A DNA stretch of 64,000 bases from CBFDBF01 sp050287965 (GCA_050287965.1 JBNKCX010000013.1:62001-126000); one strand, 5' to 3'; numbered from the stretch's first letter, positions 25,008-34,779 are shown. Numbers and translations: made by a program. The notes: generated by a model not told the origin, from the letters alone.

Positions 25008-25213
25008 ATTTAACGCGGAGAACGCAAAGACGCAGAGACGCAAAGGTTGGATAAGTTGTTTTGTTGTTATATTCAGCGTATTCCGGGAACCAGAAGGATC
25101 GAACCTGTTTCGTCGGGGTTTTCTCCGGGTAAGCGGATTAAGCAGAAGTTTTTTGAATTGGAATCAAATTTTCTTTGCGACTTTGTGCCTCTGCGTCCTT
25201 TGCGTTTAATTCC
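25008..25213. repeat. Inverted-repeat element, 8-base-unit subtype (leuD-leuB gap)
   Basis: The left arm at 25010-25044 reads as ACGC-type 8-base units (ACGCGGAGA, ACGCAAAG, ACGCAGAG, ACGCAAAGG). The right arm at 25171-25212 is the complement (CTTTGCGACTTTGTGCC, CTGCGTCCTTTGCG). The interior between the arms differs from that of the other copies. A short open frame crosses it (25047-25280) but has no coding character. Confidence 0.75.
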
Positions 25214-25276
25214 GATCTATCAGGTAGCGATTAATCCAAGCTTTATTCGGTGTGTTAATAGAATTCAGGAACAATC

Positions 25277-26350
25277 ATGAGCAAAAAAATATTGGTATTG
25301 CCGGGTGACGGCATAGGGCAGGAGATCATGGCCGAGGCGGTGAAGGTTCTGAACTGCCTGCGTAACGACCACGGTCTGCAGGTGGAACTGGACCAGGCGT
25401 TGGTGGGCGGTTGCGCTTACGACGAGACCGGTTCACCGCTGCCGGAAGAGACGCTGGCCAAGGCGAGGGAGGCGGACGCGGTGCTGCTGGGCGCCGTGGG
25501 CGGTATCAAGTGGGAGTCGCTGGACTATTCGGTGCGTCCCGAAAGGGGCCTGCTGGGCCTGCGCAAGGAGCTGGGATTGTTCGCCAACCTGCGGCCGGCC
25601 ATCCTCTATCCGCAGCTCGCGGATGCCTCCACCCTGAAACCCGAGGTGGTTTCCGGTCTCGATATCATGATTGTGCGCGAACTGACCGGCGGTATCTATT
25701 TCGGCGGGCCGCGGGGTATACGCGAACTGGAATCCGGCGAAAAGGAGGGTTTCAACACCCTGGTCTATCGTGAGTCGGAAGTGGACCGAATCGTGCGGGT
25801 GGCCATGGACATCGCTATGAAGCGCGGCAAGCGGGTATGTTCCGTGGACAAGGCCAACGTGCTGGAGGTGACCGAGTTGTGGCGCGACGTGGCGATTAAG
25901 GTTGGAAAGGATTATCCGGACGTGGAGCTTTCCCATATGTACGTGGACAATGCGGCCATGCAACTGGTGAAATGGCCGAAGCAGTTTGACGTTATGGTGA
26001 CTACCAACATGTTCGGCGATATCCTCTCCGATTGTGCGGCCATGTTGACCGGTTCCATCGGTATGCTGCCGTCCGCCTCCCTGGATGAGAACGGCAAGGG
26101 TATGTACGAACCGATCCACGGTTCCGCTCCCGATATCGCCGGCAAGGGTGTAGCCAATCCTCTGGCGACCATCCTCTCGGTGGCCATGATGCTGCGTTAT
26201 TCACTGGATGAACCCGCCATGGCGGAACGTATTGAAAGGGCCGTGGACAAAGTACTTAATGACGGCTTGCGTACCCGGGACATCATGTCCGACGGCATGA
26301 AGCAGGTGGGCACTGTGGAGATGGGCGACGCCGTGGTGGCGGCGCTCTGA
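25277..26350 (+). CDS. leuB: 3-isopropylmalate dehydrogenase
   Basis: This 357-residue enzyme oxidises 3-isopropylmalate with NAD+ to 2-ketoisocaproate, the third leucine-pathway step. It shows LVLPGDGIGQEIMAEA at the N-terminus and RPERGLLGLRKELGLFANLRP in the substrate region. The NMFGDILSDCAAMLTGSIGMLPSAS signature and the GSAPDIAGKGVANP NAD-site motif are also present. Its length and motifs are normal. It follows leuC and leuD in the same direction and precedes asd, as in pseudomonads. Confidence 0.97.
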   Translation: MSKKILVLPGDGIGQEIMAEAVKVLNCLRNDHGLQVELDQALVGGCAYDETGSPLPEETLAKAREADAVLLGAVGGIKWESLDYSVRPERGLLGLRKELGLFANLRPAILYPQLADASTLKPEVVSGLDIMIVRELTGGIYFGGPRGIRELESGEKEGFNTLVYRESEVDRIVRVAMDIAMKRGKRVCSVDKANVLEVTELWRDVAIKVGKDYPDVELSHMYVDNAAMQLVKWPKQFDVMVTTNMFGDILSDCAAMLTGSIGMLPSASLDENGKGMYEPIHGSAPDIAGKGVANPLATILSVAMMLRYSLDEPAMAERIERAVDKVLNDGLRTRDIMSDGMKQVGTVEMGDAVVAAL

Positions 26351-26359
26351 AACATTACA

Positions 26360-26548
26360 CTACAGAGAGCACGGAGGACACGGAGTCTTTGAATTGAGGC
26401 GGTGATCTGTTCGTAATTACTGACGTGGCGCTATCGCAACCGATACCGCCGTCCTATGTTGATAGTCACCGCGAAGAACATAAAGACCGCCGGTATTTTG
26501 TTTTGCCTGTTGTGGATCTCCGTGACCTCTGTGTACTCTGTGGTTAAA
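26360..26548. repeat. Inverted-repeat element, 9-base-unit subtype (leuB-asd gap)
   Basis: The left arm (CTACAGAGAGCACGGAGGAC, continuing ACGGAGTC) and the right arm near 26517-26547 (CTCCGTGACCTCTGTG, TACTCTGTGGT) are reverse complements built from CACGGAGGA-like 9-base units. The 130-base interior contains no gene that I can support. Confidence 0.7.
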
Positions 26549-26568
26549 GTTATTTTGAGAGAAAGAAA

Positions 26569-27684
26569 ATGAAACGGGTTGGTTTTGTAGGTTGGCGCGG
26601 CATGGTCGGTTCGGTCCTTATGGACCGGATGCGGGCGGAGGATGATTTCGCCCTGATCGAGGAGCCGGTGTTTTTTACCACCTCACAGGTCGGCCAGGAC
26701 GGTCCGGATGTGGGCCACGGGGCACAACCGCTCAAGGATGCCTCCGATATCGACGCGCTCAAGACGATGGACGCCATCGTCACCTGTCAGGGCGGCGGCT
26801 ACACCTCGGATGTATTCCCGAAACTGCGTGCCGCGGGATGGAACGGTTACTGGATCGATGCCGCTTCGACCCTGAGGATGGAGAAAGAGAGCGTTATTAT
26901 CCTTGATCCTGTCAACGGCGACCTGATCAGGGATTCAATCCGGGCCGGGATAAAGGACTATATCGGGGGTAACTGCACGGTCAGCCTGATGCTCATGGCC
27001 CTCGGCGGCCTGTTCCGTGAGGGGCTGGTGGAGTGGATGACCGCCATGACCTATCAGGCCGCATCCGGTGCGGGGGCTCAGAACATGCGCGAGCTGCTGG
27101 CTCAGATGGGGAGCGCCCACGGCGCCGTGAAGCCGCTTCTGGACGATCCCGCCTCCGCCATCCTGGAGATCGATCAGCGGGTAGCCGATACCTTGCGCAG
27201 CGACGCTTTCCCTACGGAAAATTTCGGCGCCCCTCTCGCGGGCAGTCTGATCCCCTGGATCGACAAGCAAATGGAGAACGGTCAGAGCCGCGAGGAATGG
27301 AAGGGCAGTGTTGAAACCAATAAGATCCTGGGACGGGAGGTGAACCCGATCCCCATCGACGGCATCTGCGTGCGCATCGGTGCCATGCGTTCGCACAGTC
27401 AGGCGTTGACCATAAAACTGGTTAAGGATGTGCCGGTTTCCGAGATCGAAGGGATCCTCGCCTCGGCCAACGATTGGGTAAAGGTGATCCCCAATGATCG
27501 CGATCAATCCATACGGGAGCTGACGCCCGCGGCCGTGACCGGTACCCTCGGCGTCCCCGTGGGGCGTCTGCGCAAACTCGCCATGGGGGGGGAGTATCTC
27601 TCCGCCTTTACCGTGGGCGATCAGTTGTTGTGGGGTGCAGCCGAACCGTTGCGCCGTATGGTGCGGATTCTTATGGAGCGGTGA
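26569..27684 (+). CDS. asd: Aspartate-semialdehyde dehydrogenase
   Basis: This 371-residue enzyme reduces aspartyl phosphate to aspartate semialdehyde, the branch point to lysine, methionine, threonine and diaminopimelate. The N-terminus VGFVGWRGMVGSVL is the NADP-binding turn of the gammaproteobacterial type. The active-site Cys lies in GGNCTVSLMLMALGG, and the catalytic His region is VRIGAMRSHSQALTIK. Its length fits this subtype. It follows the leu genes after an inverted-repeat element. Together with leuB and fimV it forms a conserved neighbourhood. Confidence 0.96.
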   Translation: MKRVGFVGWRGMVGSVLMDRMRAEDDFALIEEPVFFTTSQVGQDGPDVGHGAQPLKDASDIDALKTMDAIVTCQGGGYTSDVFPKLRAAGWNGYWIDAASTLRMEKESVIILDPVNGDLIRDSIRAGIKDYIGGNCTVSLMLMALGGLFREGLVEWMTAMTYQAASGAGAQNMRELLAQMGSAHGAVKPLLDDPASAILEIDQRVADTLRSDAFPTENFGAPLAGSLIPWIDKQMENGQSREEWKGSVETNKILGREVNPIPIDGICVRIGAMRSHSQALTIKLVKDVPVSEIEGILASANDWVKVIPNDRDQSIRELTPAAVTGTLGVPVGRLRKLAMGGEYLSAFTVGDQLLWGAAEPLRRMVRILMER

Positions 27685-27987
27685 CCGGCAGCCCCTTCCG
27701 CCGTCGTAGAGCGAAGAAAGGGTTGGCGGTTTTATCTCGTAGCGACCTCCGATCTGTATTCAGGCAGTCTTGATCTCCGTACTCGTCGTCGGTGTATTTC
27801 TTTGCCCTGCAATATAGGAAAAGGGGGCGACATTGGCGTAACAACGGTTCGCTATTTGTCGCTCAGGGCGGGTTTTTTTGACGGGTGGCGGGAAGAAATT
27901 TCCCTTTTTACCGGTCGAAATTTGTGGACCTTGTCCAACAATATTTGAAAGTGTGCAGCAATCAACAGTATTCAAGTGGCTGAAATT
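27685..27987. other. Non-coding gap between asd and the fimV promoter
   Basis: I see no gene in this stretch. It contains several short T-runs (for example GGGCGGGTTTTTTTGACGGG near 27865-27884) that could end asd transcription, followed by AT-rich sequence that leads into the fimV promoter. Confidence 0.4.
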
Positions 27988-28016
27988 TTGGTAAAAAGCT
28001 ATTTATAAGCTATAGT
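27988..28016 (+). promoter_or_regulatory. Candidate sigma-70 promoter of fimV
   Basis: TTGGTA (27988-27993) and TATAGT (28011-28016) are separated by exactly 17 bases. Transcription would begin near 28023, giving a leader of about 157 bases. That leader can form short hairpins (GGGGAAATTGCCCC and ACCGGTTTTACCGGT) before the AAGGGGGAAAT ribosome site of fimV. Confidence 0.5.
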
Positions 28017-28179
28017 TAGCGGGGAAATGTTAAGTTCATTCTACGTTTGGTGAGGAACCGAACGAGAGGGTGATGGGGAAATTGCCCCAGTTTAGCAACA
28101 ATTGGGAACCGGTTTTACCGGTGTCTTCGTGTGCAGATCGCTCAATTCATGTTGTGACTGTGCAGATTAAGGGGGAAAT

Positions 28180-30969
28180 ATGATCCGTAAATCGTCCCTG
28201 GTTTTGGCGCTGGCGTTAAGTGTGGCTACGTCCGGCGCTCAGGCACTTGGATTGGGCGATATCGATCTGAAATCGGCGCTAAATCAGAATTTTAACGCTG
28301 ATATCACGTTGTTATCGGTAGAGAAAGGGACGCTGGACGATGTTCGGGTTGCACTGGCTTCACCCGAAGCGTTTGAGCAGGCCGGCGTTGACCGGCCCTA
28401 TCTTCTTTCCAAACTCTATTTTAAACCGGAGCGACTGGAAGATGGTCGCGCGGTAATTCGCGTCACTTCTCGGGAACCGATCCGCGAGCCGTTCCTCAAT
28501 TTTGTCATAGAAGTCAACTGGCCGAAGGGACGCCTGTTACGGGAGTATACGGTCCTGCTCGATCCCCCCGTGACTCTCCAACGTAAACCGGCGCCGGTGG
28601 AGGCCCCGGTTGCGGCCGCCGAACCGGCACCCGAAGTTGTTCCTGAGGCCGTTCCCGAAACAACCGCCGAAGCGGTTCCTGAAACCACCCCTGAAACTGC
28701 GGCCGTTACCGCGCCGGCCACCCCCGCCGGCGAAGCGACCGGGATCGCAATGGAAGAAGGCGTTGTCGGTGGTGAATACGGGCCGGTTAAGAAGGGTGAC
28801 TCCCTGTGGGTAATCGCCGAGGGTTCCATGCATCAGGGTGCGGATATAAACCAGATGATGTTCGCGATCTACCGTGCCAACCCGAAGGCTTTTTTCAATA
28901 ACAATATCAATAATCTGAAAGCGGGTCAGATCCTGCGGATACCGGATCGCGAAGAGACGATGGGTATCAGTAAGCGCGAGGCCCGGGATCAGTACAGTGA
29001 ACACCTCAATGCCTGGATGGCGGAGAAGCAGGTCGCCGCGGTGGCCGCTACCGAGACGGAAGCGAAACCGGAGACACAGCCGGAGGTGAAACCGGGAACC
29101 GGGGCAACCGAGACCACAGCCGGATCGGAAGCAGCCGAGGGAACGGCGGCAGAAAAGCCTCAGGCCCAGACGCCGGATGCGGAGCTGAAGATCGCAACCG
29201 CGCGCCCGGAGGGTGAAGGTGAGGCGGGTGCCGCGGAAGAAGCCCCGACGGAAGAGATGGTGGCACGTCTCAAACAGGAGTTGTTGATCGCCAAAGAGGA
29301 TGCTGAATCGGCTCGTCTGGAAGGCGGTGAACTTCATTCCCGGGTTACGGAACTGGAAAGCCAGTTGGCGGATCTGCAACGTCTGCTCGATCTGAAGAGC
29401 GAACAGCTGGCGCAACTCCAGGCCGGCCTGTCTGAGGCCGAACAGCTCCCGGAAGAGGCGCCTGCGGAAGAGGCGGCCCCGGAGGCTCCGGCAGAGGAAG
29501 CTGCTGCTGCCGAGGCGACGCCGACGGAAGAAGTCCCCGCGGAGACAACTGAAACCGAGGCTGCGGCGGTACCTGAAGGGGAAGAAGTCGTGCTGGATAT
29601 ACCGGCTGAGGGCGAGGCGGCGATGGAGCCCGCACCTGAAGCGGGAATGGCGACGGAAGAGGCGGCCGCGCCCCCCGAAACAGAACCCGCGCCCGCGGAA
29701 ACGGTGGTCGAGCCTGAGCAACCGGTACCCCCGGTGGTCGCTGAAGTGCAGCCGCCGGAACCGAAACCCGCGCCTAAACCCCAGCCCAAGCCGGAGAAAA
29801 AGACCGGATTGCTCGGCGGTCTGGTGGATGAAACCACCGGAATCATCGCCGGTGTCGGTTTCATCGTGGTGCTTCTGCTGGTCATGTGGCTGATGCGCAG
29901 CCGCAAATCGGGACAGGAAGAATTCGAAGAGAGCATCCTGATCGAAGGAGGAAATGAAGGGCTTTCCGACACCGCGTTGCAGGATGCGGAAGAGGTGCTG
30001 GGACAGACCGACGAGACCTCCTTCCTCAGCGACTTCTCACCCAGCGATATCGACGCCCTGCAGGATGAGACCGGCGAGGTCGATCCGCTCGCCGAAGCGG
30101 ATGTCTATATCGCCTATGGTCGTTACCAGCAGGCGGAAGAACTGCTGAAGCAGGCCATCGACAGGGAACCGGGGAGGCATGCGCTCAAATATAAGATGTT
30201 TGAGATCTTTTACGCAGTAAAGGACGCCAACGGTTTCGTCGCGCTTGCGAAGGAGCTGGCGGGAACTCCGGTCCAGTTCTCTGACTCAGCCGCCTGGGAG
30301 AAAGTGGTCTCCATGGGTAGGGAACTCGCACCGTCCCATGAGTTGTTTGCCGGAGGTAAACCGATGCCGAGCGAGGGTCCGGGGGATGATGTCATCGCCC
30401 TGGAAGAAGAGCTCGGTGTTGAGACCACCGGTTTCGATCTGGATGCCATTGCTACCGATACGGATGAAGGGGGAGCAGCTGATACAACCGCGGATGATCT
30501 GGCGGATTTGGATCTGGATGATATCGCCGCGAGTCTCGATGATGACGCGGAAGCCGAGGCGCCTGTAGGAGAGGCCTCTGATTTCGATCTTGAGCTGGAC
30601 AGCGCCTTCACCGAGCTCGAAGGCGGTGAACTGGATGATATAGGCCTGGAACTGGCTCAGGGAGCGTCGGAGGACGAGGATGAGGAAGGTTCCGATATGC
30701 TGGATCTCGGAGAAGAGAAGGTCATCGATTTCCCGGCGGAGGATATGGTCGCGGACGATTTGTCTCTGGATGAATTGGGCGGCGGTATGGAAGCGGCGCT
30801 TCATGGCGGTGACGACGATGATGAAGTGAGTACCAAACTCGATCTCGCCCGTGCTTATCTCGATATGGGCGATCCCGAGGGCGCCAGCGACATCATCGAT
30901 GAGGTTCTGGCCGAAGGAAATGCGGATCAGAAGCGGGAGGCGCAGCAATTGAGGGACCAGCTCTCCTGA
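28180..30969 (+). CDS. fimV: FimV-type polar hub protein (LysM and TPR)
   Basis: This 929-residue inner-membrane protein has a signal sequence (LALALSVATSGAQA) and a conserved N-terminal FimV region (LGLGDIDLKSALNQNFNADI). A LysM domain lies at about 205-265 (VKKGDSLWVIAEGSMHQ). A long Pro/Ala/Glu-rich linker with a coiled coil runs from about 360 to 420. There is one transmembrane helix near 560 (GIIAGVGFIVVLLLVMWLM). A very acidic cytoplasmic part ends in a TPR-like FimV domain (LDLARAYLDMGDPEGA). FimV organises the cell pole and supports type IV pili and twitching in Pseudomonas. It lies in the conserved asd-fimV-truA order. Confidence 0.93.
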   Translation: MIRKSSLVLALALSVATSGAQALGLGDIDLKSALNQNFNADITLLSVEKGTLDDVRVALASPEAFEQAGVDRPYLLSKLYFKPERLEDGRAVIRVTSREPIREPFLNFVIEVNWPKGRLLREYTVLLDPPVTLQRKPAPVEAPVAAAEPAPEVVPEAVPETTAEAVPETTPETAAVTAPATPAGEATGIAMEEGVVGGEYGPVKKGDSLWVIAEGSMHQGADINQMMFAIYRANPKAFFNNNINNLKAGQILRIPDREETMGISKREARDQYSEHLNAWMAEKQVAAVAATETEAKPETQPEVKPGTGATETTAGSEAAEGTAAEKPQAQTPDAELKIATARPEGEGEAGAAEEAPTEEMVARLKQELLIAKEDAESARLEGGELHSRVTELESQLADLQRLLDLKSEQLAQLQAGLSEAEQLPEEAPAEEAAPEAPAEEAAAAEATPTEEVPAETTETEAAAVPEGEEVVLDIPAEGEAAMEPAPEAGMATEEAAAPPETEPAPAETVVEPEQPVPPVVAEVQPPEPKPAPKPQPKPEKKTGLLGGLVDETTGIIAGVGFIVVLLLVMWLMRSRKSGQEEFEESILIEGGNEGLSDTALQDAEEVLGQTDETSFLSDFSPSDIDALQDETGEVDPLAEADVYIAYGRYQQAEELLKQAIDREPGRHALKYKMFEIFYAVKDANGFVALAKELAGTPVQFSDSAAWEKVVSMGRELAPSHELFAGGKPMPSEGPGDDVIALEEELGVETTGFDLDAIATDTDEGGAADTTADDLADLDLDDIAASLDDDAEAEAPVGEASDFDLELDSAFTELEGGELDDIGLELAQGASEDEDEEGSDMLDLGEEKVIDFPAEDMVADDLSLDELGGGMEAALHGGDDDDEVSTKLDLARAYLDMGDPEGASDIIDEVLAEGNADQKREAQQLRDQLS

Positions 30970-31010
30970 TATGACCTGTCTCTAGAATCTTACGCTGTTG
31001 AAAACGGTAT

Positions 31011-31036
31011 GAGAGGCGCACCTTGGTGCGCCTCTC
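31011..31036 (+). terminator. Strong hairpin after fimV
   Basis: A perfect 12-base-pair stem (GAGAGGCGCACC, loop TT, GGTGCGCCTCTC) lies 42 bases after the fimV stop codon. Only a short mixed sequence (TGCGTT) follows, so it may be a weak terminator or an mRNA 3'-end stabiliser. Confidence 0.6.
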
Positions 31037-31145
31037 TGCGTTAAGGGCTTAAAATAGCAGCGGTATGGCGTTCGGTCACGGGTTCGAGAGGTTCCGTGTC
31101 CGCCGGCGAGCGATCTGTTATTGAAATAGGAAGGAAATGTAATTC

Positions 31146-31901
31146 ATGCGCATTGCGATGGGCGTCGAATATGACGGCACGGCATTCTGCGGCTGGCAGA
31201 CTCAGGGTGATGTGGACACCGTCCAGGAGCGTCTGGAGGAGGCCCTCTCGAGAGTGGCGGATCATCCGGTATCGGTTCAGTGTGCCGGGCGTACCGATGC
31301 CGGGGTCCATGGGTTGGGGCAGGTCGTCCATTTCGACAGCGAGGCGTTAAGAACTCCAAGGAACTGGATTTTGGGGACGAACGTTAATCTGCCACAGGAT
31401 ATCAACGTGACCTGGGCGCAGCCCGTGGCGGATGAATTTCATGCACGCTTCTCGGCCACCGGTCGCAGTTATCGCTATATCATTCTTAACCGCGTGACGC
31501 GCTCCGCCCTCTGGGCGAACCGTGCCGTCTGGATCCATCGGCCGCTGGATGAGTCGCGGATGCAGGAAGCGGCCCGCAGCCTTATCGGTACCCACGATTT
31601 CTCCTCTTACCGGGCCCAGGGCTGCCAGGCCAAGAGTCCGGTTCGTACCGTCACCCGACTGGACGTCAGGAGGGAAGGGGAAAGGATCGTGATCGATATC
31701 AGCGCCAACGCCTTTCTGCATCATATGGTCCGTAATATCGCGGGGGTGCTGATTGCCATCGGGGAGAGGGATCGTCCGGTGGAGTGGAGCAGAGAGGTAC
31801 TGGAGTATCGCAACCGCACCCTGGGTGGCGTGACAGCCCCGCCGCAGGGGCTGTACCTGATGCATATCGACTATCCGGCGGAATTCAATCTGCCGCGGTA
31901 A
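31146..31901 (+). CDS. truA: tRNA pseudouridine(38-40) synthase TruA
   Basis: This 251-residue enzyme makes pseudouridine at positions 38-40 in the anticodon arm of tRNAs. IAMGVEYDGTAFCGWQTQ opens the protein, and the catalytic Asp lies in CAGRTDAGVHGLGQVVHF. The C-terminal FLHHMVRNIAGVLIAIG is also diagnostic. A short upstream ribosome-like AGGAAATG precedes the start. It sits between fimV and trpF as in Pseudomonas. Confidence 0.96.
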   Translation: MRIAMGVEYDGTAFCGWQTQGDVDTVQERLEEALSRVADHPVSVQCAGRTDAGVHGLGQVVHFDSEALRTPRNWILGTNVNLPQDINVTWAQPVADEFHARFSATGRSYRYIILNRVTRSALWANRAVWIHRPLDESRMQEAARSLIGTHDFSSYRAQGCQAKSPVRTVTRLDVRREGERIVIDISANAFLHHMVRNIAGVLIAIGERDRPVEWSREVLEYRNRTLGGVTAPPQGLYLMHIDYPAEFNLPR

Positions 31902-31935
31902 ACGAACGGCATAGCCCATCCCAACATTCTTTTTT

Positions 31936-32009
31936 ACCACAGGGGACACGGAGGAGGCCGGAGGGGCGGTATGCTTGTTCTCCGTGGACCCCTGTGTTCT
32001 CTGTGGTGA
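31936..32009. repeat. Short inverted-repeat element, 9-base-unit subtype (truA-trpF gap)
   Basis: ACCACAGGGGACACGGAGG faces CTCCGTGGACCCCTGTG and TTCTCTGTGGT after only about 30 bases. This is a compact member of the family, able to form a long hairpin. Confidence 0.7.
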
Positions 32010-32148
32010 GGATGGTTTCGAGTCATCCATGCCTGATTGCCTGGTTACGTAGGGTGTACTGTGCCCGCCGGAAGGCCGCGGCGGTTAATTACGGATTTTA
32101 TAAATGACCTTTCTCAAGCCTGCCTGATCCTGTATCTTTAACCGCCCT

Positions 32149-32772
32149 ATGAGAACCCGGGTCAAAATCTGCGGTATCACCCGTCCCCAGGACGCGCTGG
32201 ACGCTGCGCGTGCGGGCGCGGATGCCATCGGCCTAGTTTTCTATCCGCCCAGCCCCAGGGCGGTGACTACCGCCCAAGCAGCTGAGATCGTCAAGCACCT
32301 GCCGGCCTTCGTGACGGTGGTGGGACTTTTTGTAAACCCGTCCAGGGAGGAGATTGCCGGGGTCCTGTCTGCGGTTCCTGTTGATCTTTTGCAGTTTCAC
32401 GGAGATGAGCCTGCCGAGCAGTGCCGGGGGCATGGCCGGCCTTATCTCAAGGCGATCCGCATGCGGGAGGGGGTGGATCTGCAGGAGCAGCGGCGGAATT
32501 ACCCGGATGCGGCCGGGCTGTTGCTGGATACCTATGAACAGGGGAAGCCGGGGGGTACCGGCAGGACTTTCGATTGGGGTCGTATCCCCGCGGATCTGGA
32601 GGCAGATATCGTGTTGGCCGGCGGGCTCGATGGGGAAAACGTCGAGCAGGCGATCCGGCAGGTTCGGCCCTATGCGGTGGACGTGAGCGGTGGTGTGGAG
32701 CTGGAGAAGGGAATCAAGGATAGTGCGAAGATAGCGGCATTTATGCGAGGTGTTGAGCGTGCCAACCGATAA
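32149..32772 (+). CDS. trpF: Phosphoribosylanthranilate isomerase
   Basis: This 207-residue (beta/alpha)8 enzyme isomerises N-(5-phosphoribosyl)anthranilate in tryptophan synthesis. VKICGITRPQDALDAARAGADAIG supplies the catalytic Cys. FVNPSREEI, LLQFHGDE and the phosphate-binding VLAGGLDGENV and YAVDVSGGVE segments follow. Length is normal. It overlaps trpB by 23 bases and is thus coupled to trpBA; the earlier pathway genes trpE, trpD and trpC are not in the window. Confidence 0.96.
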   Translation: MRTRVKICGITRPQDALDAARAGADAIGLVFYPPSPRAVTTAQAAEIVKHLPAFVTVVGLFVNPSREEIAGVLSAVPVDLLQFHGDEPAEQCRGHGRPYLKAIRMREGVDLQEQRRNYPDAAGLLLDTYEQGKPGGTGRTFDWGRIPADLEADIVLAGGLDGENVEQAIRQVRPYAVDVSGGVELEKGIKDSAKIAAFMRGVERANR

Positions 32773-33976
32773 CATAACAGATTTCAAAAACATGCCGGAC
32801 GGGGGCGGTCACTTCGGGCCCTATGGCGGCATGTTCGTTGCCGAAACCCTCATGGAGCCGTTGGAACAACTGCGTCAGGCGTACGAAAAGTACATGCAGG
32901 ATGAAGAGTTTCTGGCCGAACTGGATGCTGATCTTCAGCACTATGTGGGCCGCCCTTCGCCCCTTTATCACGCCGAACGCTGGAGCCGCGAACTCGGCGG
33001 GGCGCAGATCTATCTGAAGCGGGAGGACCTGAACCACACCGGTGCCCACAAGGTAAACAATACCATCGGCCAGGCCTTGCTGGCCCGGCGTATGGGAAAG
33101 ACGAGAATCATCGCCGAGACCGGTGCCGGCCAGCACGGTGTCGCCACCGCCACGGTGGCCGCCCGCATGGGACTGGAGTGCGTGGTCTATATGGGTGCCG
33201 TGGACATGGCCCGCCAGGAGGCCAACGTTTACCGCATGACCCTGCTCGGTGCCAAGGTGGTCGGTGTGGAATCCGGATCCAGAACACTGAAGGACGCCCT
33301 TAACGAGGCCATGCGGGATTGGGTGACCAATGTCGACAACACCTTCTACATTATTGGTACGGTGGCCGGTCCCCACCCCTATCCAGCCATGGTGCGGGAT
33401 TTCCAGACAGTGATCGGACGCGAGGCGCGGCAGCAGATCCAGGAGCAGGCCGGGCGGCTGCCCGATGCCCTGGTGGCCTGTGTCGGCGGCGGGTCTAACG
33501 CCATCGGCCTGTTTCATCCCTTTCTCGAGGATCGGCAGGTGGCCATTTACGGCGTGGAAGCGGCGGGTGACGGCCTGGATACCGGTCATCACGCGGCCCC
33601 GCTGTGTGCCGGTCAGCCCGGTGTTCTGCATGGAAACCGCACCTACCTCATGGAGGATGCCAACGGTCAGATCATAGAGACCCACTCCATATCCGCCGGT
33701 CTTGATTATCCCGGTGTCGGCCCGGAACACGCCTGGTTAAAGGACTGCGGTCGTGCGCAGTACGTGGCGGTGACCGATGAGGAAGCGCTCCGGGCGTTTC
33801 ACGATCTGACCCGGATCGAGGGGATCATCCCGGCCCTGGAATCGAGCCATGCCCTGGCGTACGCGGCCAGACTGGCGCGGGAGATGGGGCCGGAGCAGTT
33901 GCTGCTGGTGAACCTCTCCGGACGTGGCGATAAAGATATGCACACGGTGGCGGCGCGCGAGGGGATCCAGATATGA
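32750..33976 (+). CDS. trpB: Tryptophan synthase beta chain
   Basis: This 408-residue PLP enzyme joins indole and serine. Its PLP lysine lies in YLKREDLNHTGAHKVNN, and the phosphate-cup glycines are in VGGGSNAIG. The N-terminus DGGGHFGPYGGMFVAETL is typical of TrpB1. The GTG at 32750 overlaps trpF; a GTG at 32759 would also work. It overlaps trpA by four bases. In the Pseudomonas version of this neighbourhood, trpBA is absent between trpF and accD, so the arrangement here differs. Confidence 0.97.
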   Translation: MLSVPTDNITDFKNMPDGGGHFGPYGGMFVAETLMEPLEQLRQAYEKYMQDEEFLAELDADLQHYVGRPSPLYHAERWSRELGGAQIYLKREDLNHTGAHKVNNTIGQALLARRMGKTRIIAETGAGQHGVATATVAARMGLECVVYMGAVDMARQEANVYRMTLLGAKVVGVESGSRTLKDALNEAMRDWVTNVDNTFYIIGTVAGPHPYPAMVRDFQTVIGREARQQIQEQAGRLPDALVACVGGGSNAIGLFHPFLEDRQVAIYGVEAAGDGLDTGHHAAPLCAGQPGVLHGNRTYLMEDANGQIIETHSISAGLDYPGVGPEHAWLKDCGRAQYVAVTDEEALRAFHDLTRIEGIIPALESSHALAYAARLAREMGPEQLLLVNLSGRGDKDMHTVAAREGIQI

Positions 33977-34779
33977 GCCGAATCGAAGCGCGTTTCAGGC
34001 AACTGAAGGAGCAGGGGCGTGTGGCCCTGGTGCCCTTCATCACCGCCGGTGACCCGAAACCGGATGTCACGGTTCCGCTGATGCACGCCATGGTGGAGGC
34101 GGGCGCGGACCTGATTGAGCTGGGGGTTCCTTTCTCGGATCCCATGGCGGATGGTCCGGTGATCCAGCGGGCCAGCGAGAGGGCCCTGGAATACGGCACC
34201 GGTCTGCGGGATGTGCTGGATATGGTTCGCCGTTTCAGAGAGGATGACGATAATACCCCGGTTGTACTCATGGGCTATCTGAATCCTATCGAGGTGATGG
34301 GATATGCGGTCTTTGCGGTGGAGGCGGCTGCTGCCGGCGTGGACGGTGTTCTGACCGTTGATCTTCCGCCGGAGGAGGCCGGAGATTTGCTTCAGGCGCT
34401 GCGTCCGAAAGAGATCGATCCGATCTTCCTGCTGGCGCCGACCAGTACCGCCGAGCGGATTAAACGGATCTGTGATGCGGCCAGCGGGTTCGTATATTAT
34501 GTATCGGTCAAAGGGATCACCGGCGCCAGCCACCTCGCCGTCAGCGACGTCTCGGAGAAGGTGGCGGGGATACGCCAGGCCACCGATCTGCCGGTGGGCG
34601 TGGGTTTCGGCATCAAGGATGCCGATTCCGCACGGTCCGTCGCCCGGGTGGCGGACGCGGTTATCGTCGGCAGTGCGATAGTGAGTAGAATAGAGAATCT
34701 CGTGGATCAGCCGGATGCCATTGCCGCCGAGCTGGTCGGATTCCTGTCCACCCTGAGACAGGCGATGGATAATCAATAG
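33973..34779 (+). CDS. trpA: Tryptophan synthase alpha chain
   Basis: This 268-residue (beta/alpha)8 subunit cleaves indole-3-glycerol phosphate to indole, which is channelled to TrpB. ALVPFITAGDPKPD, the catalytic Glu in LIELGVPFSDPMADGPVIQ and Asp in VDGVLTVDLPPEE are present. The phosphate-site VGFGIKDADSARSV is also seen. It starts in overlap with trpB (ATGA) and is followed 13 bases later by accD. Confidence 0.97.
   Translation: MSRIEARFRQLKEQGRVALVPFITAGDPKPDVTVPLMHAMVEAGADLIELGVPFSDPMADGPVIQRASERALEYGTGLRDVLDMVRRFREDDDNTPVVLMGYLNPIEVMGYAVFAVEAAAAGVDGVLTVDLPPEEAGDLLQALRPKEIDPIFLLAPTSTAERIKRICDAASGFVYYVSVKGITGASHLAVSDVSEKVAGIRQATDLPVGVGFGIKDADSARSVARVADAVIVGSAIVSRIENLVDQPDAIAAELVGFLSTLRQAMDNQ

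Noticed and set aside
24176..25213. CRISPR array
   Set aside because: The repeats near leuCDB are inverted arms with periodic units, not evenly spaced direct repeats with unique spacers, and no cas gene is present.
25047..25280. 77-residue frame between leuD and leuB
   Set aside because: It lies within the inverted-repeat element and has no domain or ribosome site.
28024..28179. Riboswitch in the fimV leader
   Set aside because: Short hairpins exist, but I see no match to a known riboswitch core, such as the cyclic di-GMP type.
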